Origin: Bacillota bacterium
GTDB lineage: Bacteria > Bacillota > Sulfobacillia > Sulfobacillales > Sulfobacillaceae
DNA: 60,534 bases
NCBI GenBank assembly: GCA_021821465.1
Contig: JAKACM010000018.1
Coordinates: 1 to 60,534, forward strand
Direction of reading: 5' to 3'
Part shown: positions 53,213 through 60,534 of the stretch, piece by piece
Numbering within the stretch: position 1 is the first letter of the stretch
How the letters are laid out: every line of letters starts with the position of its first letter
Position numbers and translations under genes: made by a program
The notes under the pieces: generated by a model
The model's database searches: none
Told to the model about the DNA's origin: nothing
Seen by the model: only the letters and a program-made list of their open reading frames with translations

Positions 53213-54415
53213 ATGGCTGATGCATTTCGCCGGATGGAGGAAATGGGGGATGTCGAGGGCAAGCGGGTTCTCGTGCGAGTCGATTTCAACATTCCCTTGG
53301 ATCCCGCTACGGGCCGGATTATGGACGACAGCCGTATTCAGGGATCTTTGCCAACTCTCGTTCGCCTTTTGGAACAAAAAGCCCGTGTGATTGCGATAAG
53401 CCACCGGGGACGTCCCTCAAAACCCAATACTCAGGACTCCTTGGAGCCAGTGGCGGATTATCTTCGAGATCATCTACCATTTCCCGTCCATTTTGTTTCA
53501 GACATTCTGTCCCCTCAAGTGGCCCAGGCGAGCCGAGATTTGAAACCAGGGGAATTGCTGATTTTGGAAAATCTGCGGTTTCATCCCGGAGAAAAAACCA
53601 ATTCCCGGGAGTTTGCCAAGTTTTTGTCCGATTTGGCCGATATTTATGTCAATGACGCATTTGGCACGGCTCACCGTGAAGATGCGTCGATTGTTGGAAT
53701 TCCGGAGCTTTTGCCGGCTTATGCTGGAATGTTAATGGCTCGGGAACTAGACGCCCTGAATCGGATCCTTACGCACCCTGATCGCCCCTATTGGGCAATT
53801 ATCGGCGGGGCTAAAGTCAGTGACAAAGTGAAATTGTTGGGCCGTCTTTTGGAATTGGTCGACGGATTGGTCATAGGCGGCGGAATGGCAAACACCTTTT
53901 TAAGCGCTCAAGGCTATGACATGGGTCGATCCCTGGTTGAGCCAGCCGCCTTGGACACTGCGAAAGAGTTGCTGGTTATGGCTCACACCCAAAGTATTCC
54001 CGTGATCTTACCCACAGATGTCATTGTAGCCAAGAAATTCGCTAAGGATGCATCCTGGCGCCGAATTCAGGTACAAGATATCGAAACGGACGACATGGCC
54101 CTGGATATCGGTCCCATGACCGTCCACAAGATCACGGAATCCCTATCCTCAGCTAAAACTATTTTGTGGAACGGACCTATGGGAGTATTTGAATTTGATG
54201 CCTTTGCCGAGGGAACCTTGGCCGTGGCCCGAGAACTGGCCCGGCTATCTGCTGCTGTGGTCGTTGGCGGCGGAGATTCGGTGGCCGCAGTGAATAAGGC
54301 CGGTGTCAAGGATCGGCTGACCCATATCTCTACCGGTGGGGGAGCTACTTTACGGTATCTGGAAGGCGAAGATTTGCCGGGTGTCCGCGCGCTAAAACAT
54401 GCCGTAAGAAAATAA
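53213..54415 (+). CDS. pgk: phosphoglycerate kinase
   Basis: Makes ATP from 1,3-bisphosphoglycerate. The 400-residue protein has KRVLVRVDFNIPLD at the N-terminus, SHRGRP, the FHPGEKTN substrate region, and the nucleotide-binding GGAKVSDKVKLL and WNGPMGVFE with GGGDSVAAV in the C-terminal lobe. The ATG at 53213 starts one base after the gap stop, with AAAAGGGTG upstream. Confidence 0.95.
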   Translation: MADAFRRMEEMGDVEGKRVLVRVDFNIPLDPATGRIMDDSRIQGSLPTLVRLLEQKARVIAISHRGRPSKPNTQDSLEPVADYLRDHLPFPVHFVSDILSPQVAQASRDLKPGELLILENLRFHPGEKTNSREFAKFLSDLADIYVNDAFGTAHREDASIVGIPELLPAYAGMLMARELDALNRILTHPDRPYWAIIGGAKVSDKVKLLGRLLELVDGLVIGGGMANTFLSAQGYDMGRSLVEPAALDTAKELLVMAHTQSIPVILPTDVIVAKKFAKDASWRRIQVQDIETDDMALDIGPMTVHKITESLSSAKTILWNGPMGVFEFDAFAEGTLAVARELARLSAAVVVGGGDSVAAVNKAGVKDRLTHISTGGGATLRYLEGEDLPGVRALKHAVRK

Positions 54416-54422
54416 AGAGGAG

Positions 54423-55187
54423 GTGGGAAACACGCGTGAACGTTTCTTGATTGCCAACTGGAAGATGCATAAAACGGTAGGGGAAAGTCGGGCATTTGCC
54501 CGTGAGGTGGTTCGCCGCATAAAGGGGACGACTCTTCGAAACCAGTTGATGATCTGTCCGACGGCCCCAAGCCTATGGGCCGTCGGACAGGAACTCTCTG
54601 GATCTCAAGTGAGCTTGGGGGCGCAGAATCTGGATTTGGGTCGGGAAGGCGCCTTCACTGGGGCTACTTCCGGTTACTTGCTCCATGAGGCCGGGGCTAA
54701 GTGGGTGATTGTGGGCCACTCTGAACGCCGCCAATATTTTGCGGAAGGTGATGACCTTATCGGTCAAAAAGTGGCTCAGGCTTGGGAATCTCATTTGCGT
54801 CCGATTGTCTGCGTGGGGGAATCATTAGGTGAATATCAAGAAGCCCGGACGATTTCCGTAATTACGCGGCAGATTGAGGCTTTATTTTCGAAGGCGACAG
54901 AGGAAGCACTCCGGACCATTATTGTTGCTTATGAACCCATATGGGCGATTGGAACCGGAGAGGTGCCACAACCATCCCAAGCTAATAACGTGGCCGCTTT
55001 AATACGAAAAATTTTGGCCCAAAAGATTCCCGACGATGCTGATAATATCCCGGTCTTATATGGCGGGAGCGTGTCGCCCAAAAATATCCATCAATTTCTC
55101 AACGAGCCCCATATTGACGGAGCTTTGGTGGGCGGGGCATCATTGCAAGTAGAAGAACTTTTGAAAATGGCGGATATTAGCTCCTGA
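54423..55187 (+). CDS. tpiA: triosephosphate isomerase
   Basis: Interconverts the two triose phosphates. The frame gives 254 residues with the catalytic Lys in NWKMHK, His in GHSERRQ, Glu in AYEPIWAIGTG and the phosphate loop YGGSVSPKN. The start is unclear: GTG 54423 is the only standard early start but overlaps the AGGAGG ribosome site itself. An ACG at 54432 lies 8 bases after that site and would yield the usual short N-terminus; TTG 54447 is too far inside the first strand. Confidence 0.92.
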   Translation: MGNTRERFLIANWKMHKTVGESRAFAREVVRRIKGTTLRNQLMICPTAPSLWAVGQELSGSQVSLGAQNLDLGREGAFTGATSGYLLHEAGAKWVIVGHSERRQYFAEGDDLIGQKVAQAWESHLRPIVCVGESLGEYQEARTISVITRQIEALFSKATEEALRTIIVAYEPIWAIGTGEVPQPSQANNVAALIRKILAQKIPDDADNIPVLYGGSVSPKNIHQFLNEPHIDGALVGGASLQVEELLKMADISS

Positions 55188-55237
55188 CCGAATAACAGCC
55201 AGTAGGAGCAATAGCGGGAAAGAAGGGTAAAACCAGC

Positions 55238-56782
55238 GTGGTGCGTCCGACGGTGCTGATGGTATTGGATGGATGGGGAATTGCTTCCCCATCCATTGCC
55301 AATGCCATAACCCAAGCGCCAGATTCCAATATGCAGGCTTTACAAAAGCAATATTTATTTACGACTCTCGAAGCACACGGGCGTGCCGTGGGCCTCATGG
55401 AAGATCAAATGGGGGACTCCAATGTCGGCCATTTAACGTTGGGGGCGGGAAGAATTGTTCCCCAGAATCTCATGAGAATTTTCGAGAGTATCCGTGAGGG
55501 AAAATTGGCGGAAAATCCTGTGATTCAAGATATTATCCGTCACGGACGGACACGTAGGGTCCATATCATGGGACTTTTGTCGAGAGGCGGTGTACATAGC
55601 CATCAGGAGCATTTGAAAGCGTTGTTGCAGCTATTGGCAGAAAATGGTTTGGAACAGGTCTATTTGCATATCTGGCTTGACGGTCGAGATGTCGATCCCC
55701 ATAGTGCTCCATCCTCTTTGAGTTTTTTGGCTGAAGTTCTCAATGACGTAGGAATTGGCCGCATTGCCAGCGTATGCGGGCGTTATTATGCGATGGACCG
55801 GGATAACAGGTGGGACCGAACCGAAAAAGCTTACCGGGCTATGGTTGAAGGCAAAGGGATTCCCGCCTTGAGCGCTGTGGAAGTCGTTTTGAAATCCTAT
55901 GAAGAGGGCATCGGAGACGAGTTTGTGCCTCCGAGTTCCATCGTGGATGCTCAAGGGCAACCCGTCGCTGTTATAAACGAAAATGATGTGGCGGTGGTTT
56001 TCAATTTTCGGGCGGACAGGGTTCGGCAAATTACCCGGGCTTTGGCTGATCCCCATTTTGATTCTTTTGCCAGACCTATGCAACGCGTCCATTATTTAGC
56101 CGGTATGACTCAATATGATGAAGACTTTCCTTTACCGCATATTTTTCCCCCCGTCACTGTGGTAAATAATTTGGCACAGTGGCTGAGCCGCCAGGGACTT
56201 TCACAACTGCACGTGGCGGAAACTGAAAAATACGCGCACGTGACATTTTTCTTCAACGGTGGTGTTGAACGGGTCTATGACAATGAGTCCCGTATTTTGA
56301 TACCTTCTCCCAAGGTAGCTACCTATGACCTCGAACCCGAGATGAGCGCCGTCGCTATCGGTGATACCGTGATCCAACATCTCAATAGTGCCCATAACGA
56401 TTTTATCTTGTTGAATTTTGCCAACAGTGATATGGTCGGACATACTGGGAATCTTGAGGCGACCTCTGAAGCCGTTCGAACGGTCGATGCCCAAATCGGG
56501 CGGATTGCCCACAAGGTTCTGGAACAAGGTGGGCTATTGGCCATTGTGGCCGACCACGGCAATGCCGAAGTCATGGTGGGTGCTCATGGAGAGCAACATA
56601 CACAACACACCACGAATCCGGTGCCGTTCATCTTGGCGGGACAACAAGCCCTGTTGGGTCACTGGAGCCTTAGGCGGGGAGGGGGGTTAAAAGACGTTGC
56701 CCCAACCTTATTGGATGCCATGGGCTTGCCCAAACCAGATGAGATGACAGGGGAGTCTTTGCTGATTAAAGGGGGCACATAG
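55238..56782 (+). CDS. gpmI: 2,3-bisphosphoglycerate-independent phosphoglycerate mutase
   Basis: Converts 3- to 2-phosphoglycerate. The 514 residues have the alkaline-phosphatase-type metal site LMVLDGWG, the nucleophile S61 in [15 protein letters not shown], the iPGM insertion with [11 protein letters not shown], and the C-terminal metal residues in [11 protein letters not shown] and VADHGNAE. The start is GTG 55238 with AAGAAGGG about 10 bases upstream. It needs manganese or a similar metal in this family. Confidence 0.94.
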   Translation: MVRPTVLMVLDGWGIASPSIANAITQAPDSNMQALQKQYLFTTLEAHGRAVGLMEDQMGDSNVGHLTLGAGRIVPQNLMRIFESIREGKLAENPVIQDIIRHGRTRRVHIMGLLSRGGVHSHQEHLKALLQLLAENGLEQVYLHIWLDGRDVDPHSAPSSLSFLAEVLNDVGIGRIASVCGRYYAMDRDNRWDRTEKAYRAMVEGKGIPALSAVEVVLKSYEEGIGDEFVPPSSIVDAQGQPVAVINENDVAVVFNFRADRVRQITRALADPHFDSFARPMQRVHYLAGMTQYDEDFPLPHIFPPVTVVNNLAQWLSRQGLSQLHVAETEKYAHVTFFFNGGVERVYDNESRILIPSPKVATYDLEPEMSAVAIGDTVIQHLNSAHNDFILLNFANSDMVGHTGNLEATSEAVRTVDAQIGRIAHKVLEQGGLLAIVADHGNAEVMVGAHGEQHTQHTTNPVPFILAGQQALLGHWSLRRGGGLKDVAPTLLDAMGLPKPDEMTGESLLIKGGT

Positions 56783-56787
56783 GTGTG

Positions 56788-58059
56788 ATGGAAGACCGTA
56801 TCAAGTCGTTACAAGCGATGGAGATTCTTGATTCACGGGGAAATCCCACGGTATTGGTAGAACTGGAACTGGAGGGCGGGATCCAAATCGTCTCTCGGGT
56901 TCCTTCCGGGGCTTCGACGGGTGCCCACGAAGCGGTGGAATTACGGGATGACAACCCCGAACGCTTTGGCGGGAAAGGAGTTCTCGGCGCTGTAAACAAT
57001 GTCAATGAGGTTATCGCCCCAGTGTTAACGGGTCAAAAAGTCACCGATCAGGCATCCTTGGATCGGCGTCTGCTTGAATTGGACGGGGGTCCGCATAAGG
57101 CTAAACTTGGTGCCAATGCGATTTTAGCCGTGTCGCAAGCTGTGCTTGAAGGTGCGGCCAGAGTGCATAATCAGCCGTTATATCGTTATTTGGGAGGATT
57201 AAACGCGTCAGTGCTGCCCGTTCCCTTATTGAATGTTCTGAACGGTGGAGCCCATGCCGACAATAACATTGATATTCAGGAATTCATGTTCGTTCCCGTG
57301 GGAGCCGCGACCTTTCGGGAAGCTTTGCGTATGGCACAGGAAAGTTATCAGGCTCTTAAAAAGATTTTACAACAAAAAAAGCTGCGAACCGCCGTGGGGG
57401 ATGAAGGAGGATTTGCACCCGATTTACAATCGAACCGTGCCGCTTTGGATCTATTGATTCAGGCTATGGAGCAAGGAGGACTGAAACCGGGTCAGGATAT
57501 GGTCTTGGCACTGGACATTGCCGCCAATGAAATCAAACGGGACTCGGGATATTTTTTTGAAGGTGGGGTCAAAACCGGGCCGGAACTAATCGATTATTAT
57601 CATCGGTTGATTCATGATTATCCCATAATTTCGATCGAAGACGGATTAGCCGAAGATGATTGGGAAAACTGGCAACTTATGACTGAACGTTTAGGGGATC
57701 AAATTCAGTTGGTGGGCGATGACATTTTCGTAACCAACACCGATCGTATCCAAAGAGGTATTGATGAGATCTGTGCCAATGCGGTGCTTATTAAGTTGAA
57801 TCAGATTGGAACCATCACGGAAACCTTGCAAGCCATTCGCTTGACACACCAAGCCGGGTGGAGGACTGTTGTCTCACACCGTTCCGGAGAAACTGAAGAT
57901 ACGACGATAGCCGATTTGGCCGTGGCCGTCAATAGCGCTCAGATTAAGACGGGGGCTCCGGCGCGCGGAGAGCGAATCGCTAAATATAACCGACTTTTAG
58001 TCATAGAACACAAAGACCCGTCATTGGAGTATGCGGGATGGGAGGCCTTCCGCCGATGA
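56788..58059 (+). CDS. eno: enolase
   Basis: Makes phosphoenolpyruvate from 2-phosphoglycerate. The 423-residue protein shows [26 protein letters not shown], the metal ligands in [20 protein letters not shown] and GDDIFVTN, the catalytic lysine in LIKLNQIGT, and [13 protein letters not shown] three bases before the ATG is also possible; the GGGGG site upstream fits either. Confidence 0.95.
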   Translation: MEDRIKSLQAMEILDSRGNPTVLVELELEGGIQIVSRVPSGASTGAHEAVELRDDNPERFGGKGVLGAVNNVNEVIAPVLTGQKVTDQASLDRRLLELDGGPHKAKLGANAILAVSQAVLEGAARVHNQPLYRYLGGLNASVLPVPLLNVLNGGAHADNNIDIQEFMFVPVGAATFREALRMAQESYQALKKILQQKKLRTAVGDEGGFAPDLQSNRAALDLLIQAMEQGGLKPGQDMVLALDIAANEIKRDSGYFFEGGVKTGPELIDYYHRLIHDYPIISIEDGLAEDDWENWQLMTERLGDQIQLVGDDIFVTNTDRIQRGIDEICANAVLIKLNQIGTITETLQAIRLTHQAGWRTVVSHRSGETEDTTIADLAVAVNSAQIKTGAPARGERIAKYNRLLVIEHKDPSLEYAGWEAFRR

Positions 58060-59066
58060 ATTTGGAACTGAGGGAGGTGGGGAAGGGGATTTTCGCCACC
58101 AACCGCGCTGTGATGCAGGCGGAAGTTGCCGACGCCGTCATTTTTGATATGGACGGTGTCTTGATAGATGTTCACTCATCCTATCCTATGGTGATTTGCC
58201 AAGCGGTCACTCACTATCTGAAGGAAGTGGGCTTTAAGGGTGAATCTTTGGCGTGCACGCCGCAGCAAACAGCCTATTTCAAGGCTGCAGGGGGGTTCAA
58301 TAATGATTGGGCCTTGGCACAGGGAATGGCTTTGGTCTTTCTGGTCAGAGCAGTAATGGCCGGGAGCCAAGACTATTCGCTTCTGCAGAAGACATCTCCG
58401 GATATTTTGACTTTGTCCCATGCCATTGCTCAACAAGGAGGCGGGTTGAGAGGACTCGGTCGAGCTCTCGAAGGGCTTGTCGATGAAAAGGATTTTGAGA
58501 TGATTTCACGGCAATGGGATAAAGAGCGTATTACGCGGTTGGCTATGGAATATTATGCCGGGGATGAGTGCCCGCAGATCTTTGGTATTCATAATGATAC
58601 CGTCGAGGGAGCCGGATTCATGACCCATGAACGTCCGCTGGTATCGCGTGAGGACTTGTTGAAAACGCCCTTCCGCTACGGGTTATATACCGGAAGAAAC
58701 CGGGGAGAAACTCAAGCGGCCATGCGTAACGCAGACCTTGATGGTTTGTGGGATGATGAGGCGATGATTACGGAAGATCGGGGAATCCACAAACCTGATC
58801 CGGCAGGTCTGACAGAGATAGCAAAAACGTTGTCGCCCAGGCTTATGATTTACGCCGGTGATAACTTGGATGACTGGCAAGCTCAGGCGCGTTATGAGGC
58901 AGAGCGGTCTTTAGACGATCCACCCTGTTTGTTTTGCGGGATCCTGGGTGGTTCTCCCGGACCCCTCGCCTATTCTTTGTTTTTGGACCGCGGAGTAGAT
59001 TTTATGGCCCAAAGCGTACGGCAATTGCTGAATTGGCTGACTTTCCGTCGTCAATATACCGGCTAA
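58056..59066 (+). CDS. HAD-family phosphatase coupled to enolase
   Basis: The 336-residue product has HAD motif [10 protein letters not shown] (D31, D33), a cap region with [12 protein letters not shown], motif [10 protein letters not shown] and motif III KPDP with DNLDDWQA. This is the HAD-IA subgroup with the phrase GGFNNDW. The ATG overlaps the eno stop as ATGA, with GGGAGG 9 bases upstream, so it is part of the glycolytic operon. A metabolite-repair phosphatase clearing a side product such as phosphoglycolate is possible; this is inference. Confidence 0.82.
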   Translation: MNLELREVGKGIFATNRAVMQAEVADAVIFDMDGVLIDVHSSYPMVICQAVTHYLKEVGFKGESLACTPQQTAYFKAAGGFNNDWALAQGMALVFLVRAVMAGSQDYSLLQKTSPDILTLSHAIAQQGGGLRGLGRALEGLVDEKDFEMISRQWDKERITRLAMEYYAGDECPQIFGIHNDTVEGAGFMTHERPLVSREDLLKTPFRYGLYTGRNRGETQAAMRNADLDGLWDDEAMITEDRGIHKPDPAGLTEIAKTLSPRLMIYAGDNLDDWQAQARYEAERSLDDPPCLFCGILGGSPGPLAYSLFLDRGVDFMAQSVRQLLNWLTFRRQYTG

Positions 59067-59670
59067 AATGCAGCATGCCCCCTGGGGCGGCTGTGGTTTC
59101 ATGAGAGATCAGCGCTTTATCGGCCGTGAACTGTGGGCATTTGGCTCATTCGATGCGGACACTTAGGATCTTGATATGGCAGTGGGTACCTGTCCCTTCA
59201 TCACAATACGATGCGGCGGATGCCCCCCTCGTTACTTTTGGGGTCGTTTTGTCAGTAACATGATGAGACGATAGCGGTAGTGAATCTTAGGACGCGATTT
59301 TGTCGTGGGTTTTTAACAATGACGGGAAAAGTCCGACAATATTCACTATACTTCGTAAGCCCGTCCGTAGTGCCACTGCATCGCTCTCGGCAATCACCGG
59401 AAGTGCCCATCGTTTTCGGTGTCAATAATGCCATTAACCGATCGAACGATGATGACATAGAGCACATGAATCTGCACCATCAGGCAATCGAGTAGTGGGT
59501 GAGAGGGCTGTCACGGCAGGTCCCTCCGACTGAGATCACGAAATGGTTCCGGAAGACGGCGCGGCCATTATTGCGCCGGGGCGAGACTGGAGGTTTTTAC
59601 CGGTTTCGAGAATCAAGCACATTGCTTACCTTCCTTCGTATTATGCAGTATCGCGAAGGAGGGCAGAATC
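59067..59670. other. intergenic region after the glycolytic operon
   Basis: Around 600 bases without a recognised gene. GCCCC-CT-GGGGC just after the HAD gene (about 59078-59090) is a small GC hairpin without a U-tract. Short frames at 59280-59495 and 59499-59759 lack ribosome sites. The promoter of the MFS gene should be near the right end. Confidence 0.35.
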
Positions 59671-60534
59671 ATGCAACTGGAGCAAGACCTAGACCGCTTG
59701 CCCCTAACCCGTTTTCACTACCGATTAATTGCAGTGGCAGGTTTGGGGACATTGTTTGACTCGATGGATGTCGGCATCATTTCATTTGTTTTGGCCGCGT
59801 TAATCGCCGCATGGCACTTGAATAGCATAATGATAGGGGTTGTGGCTTCCATCAGCCTGGTAGGAATGGCGCTGGGAGCAGCGTTGGCGGGAACTATGGC
59901 GGATCGTGTGGGTCGCCGTCGCATTTTTGTTTTGACGCTCGCAATCTATAGCCTGGCCACGGGACTTTCGGCGGCGGCCTGGGCGGTATGGATGTTAGTG
60001 GTCTTTCGATTTGTTGTCGGGATTGGTTTAGGCGGGGAATTGCCGGTGACGAGCACGATGGTGACAGAATTTCTCCCGCGCAAGCATCGTGGGCGAGGTA
60101 TTGTGCTCCTGGAGAGTTTTTGGGCCATGGGCTGGCTAATTGCTGCTTTAGTTGCTTACCTCCTGATTCCTCGTTTCGGATGGCGTGCCGGGTTTCTCTT
60201 TGGCATGTTGCCGGCATTGTACATTTTGTATCTGCGCAGACATATCCCCGAATCTCCAAGGTTTCTCTTACGCAAAGGGAAGTTTGCCGAAGCTCATAAG
60301 GTCTTGACCCTGGTAGCGGGTCATGAGGTGGCGGCGGCGGGTGTGGAGCAGGTTGTTCCAACGACGAAAGGATCGTTTCGTGAATTGTTTCACGGCGGCC
60401 AAACCAAGAAAACCATCATGCTGTGGGTTTTATGGATGGCAATGAATTTTGCCTACTACGGGATGTTTTTGTGGTTGCCGTCGGTACTGGTCACACATGG
60501 TTATTCGTTGGTCAATTCGCTGAAGTATACCTTG
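59671..60534 (+). CDS. MFS transporter, organic-acid/sugar symporter type, cut by window edge
   Basis: The frame from ATG 59671 stays open to the window end (288 codons). AAGGAGGG is 8 bases before the start. Features are a first helix region AGLGTLFDSMDVGIISFVL, the loop 2-3 motif GTMADRVGRRRIF, and RFVVGIGLGGELPVTSTMVTEFLP with the later PESPRFLL, the pattern of metabolite:H+ symporters such as the aromatic-acid and sugar-porter groups. About seven helices are visible. The substrate is not evident. Confidence 0.87.
   Translation, partial: MQLEQDLDRLPLTRFHYRLIAVAGLGTLFDSMDVGIISFVLAALIAAWHLNSIMIGVVASISLVGMALGAALAGTMADRVGRRRIFVLTLAIYSLATGLSAAAWAVWMLVVFRFVVGIGLGGELPVTSTMVTEFLPRKHRGRGIVLLESFWAMGWLIAALVAYLLIPRFGWRAGFLFGMLPALYILYLRRHIPESPRFLLRKGKFAEAHKVLTLVAGHEVAAAGVEQVVPTTKGSFRELFHGGQTKKTIMLWVLWMAMNFAYYGMFLWLPSVLVTHGYSLVNSLKYTL

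Overview
The window reads as chromosomal DNA of a Gram-positive-type (Firmicutes) thermoacidophile, most likely Sulfobacillus or a close relative. This is an inference from gene content: a G1-type acid peptidase remnant, a tricorn-type protease, a tetraprenyl-curcumene synthase (YtpB family), a YtxH protein, a c-di-AMP riboswitch before a 3D-domain cell-wall protein, and strong AGGAGG-type ribosome sites with frequent TTG and GTG starts. No rRNA, tRNA or CRISPR array was found. Both ends cut genes (a transposase on the left, an MFS transporter on the right).

Layout. 1-2.1 kb is a decayed mobile region: an ISAzo13-type transposase end, a headless G1 peptidase, a secreted protein and a headless serine recombinase. 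2.6-3.5 kb holds a Fur-family regulator followed by an ArsC/Spx-family thioredoxin-fold protein whose first active-site cysteine codon is an in-frame TGA with a SECIS-like hairpin behind it, a strong selenoprotein candidate. 4-9.2 kb (minus strand) has a beta-lactamase-fold hydrolase, a mobA-mobB-moeA molybdenum-cofactor cluster, an EamA transporter and a SirB1-type protein. 9.6-12 kb is an encapsulin operon: a UPF0302-like coiled-coil protein, a tandem ferritin-like protein carrying the cargo-loading motif LTVGSL, and the shell protein. 12-19 kb carries a Nudix enzyme, YtxH/DUF948-type envelope proteins, a glycosyltransferase-GtrA pair, the riboswitch-controlled 3D-domain protein and small membrane or lipoproteins.

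19.3-21.1 kb is an IS200/IS605-type element with a broken tnpA and a full-length tnpB. Then follow a Cys/Met-metabolism PLP enzyme, an aldehyde dehydrogenase, RecQ, YtpB, a tricorn-type protease, pyroglutamyl peptidase, a CsoR-like repressor, an MFS exporter, a methyltransferase, an alpha/beta hydrolase and an S9 oligopeptidase. Tricorn, Pcp and S9 suggest strong peptide turnover. At 41.1 kb a highly structured, gene-free stretch resembles an orphan HEARO/IscB omega-RNA.

41.5-44.5 kb is an N-succinylamino-acid racemase cluster (GNAT, NSAR, M20 hydrolase), likely for D-amino-acid use. 44.5-52 kb is a P-loop/Asp23-like protein followed by PhoP-PhoR and pstS-pstC-pstA-pstB-phoU for phosphate sensing and uptake. 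52.2-59.1 kb is the glycolytic operon gap-pgk-tpiA-gpmI-eno with a HAD phosphatase translationally coupled to eno.

All calls rest on reading motifs, reading frames and start-site context by eye; no database search was run.
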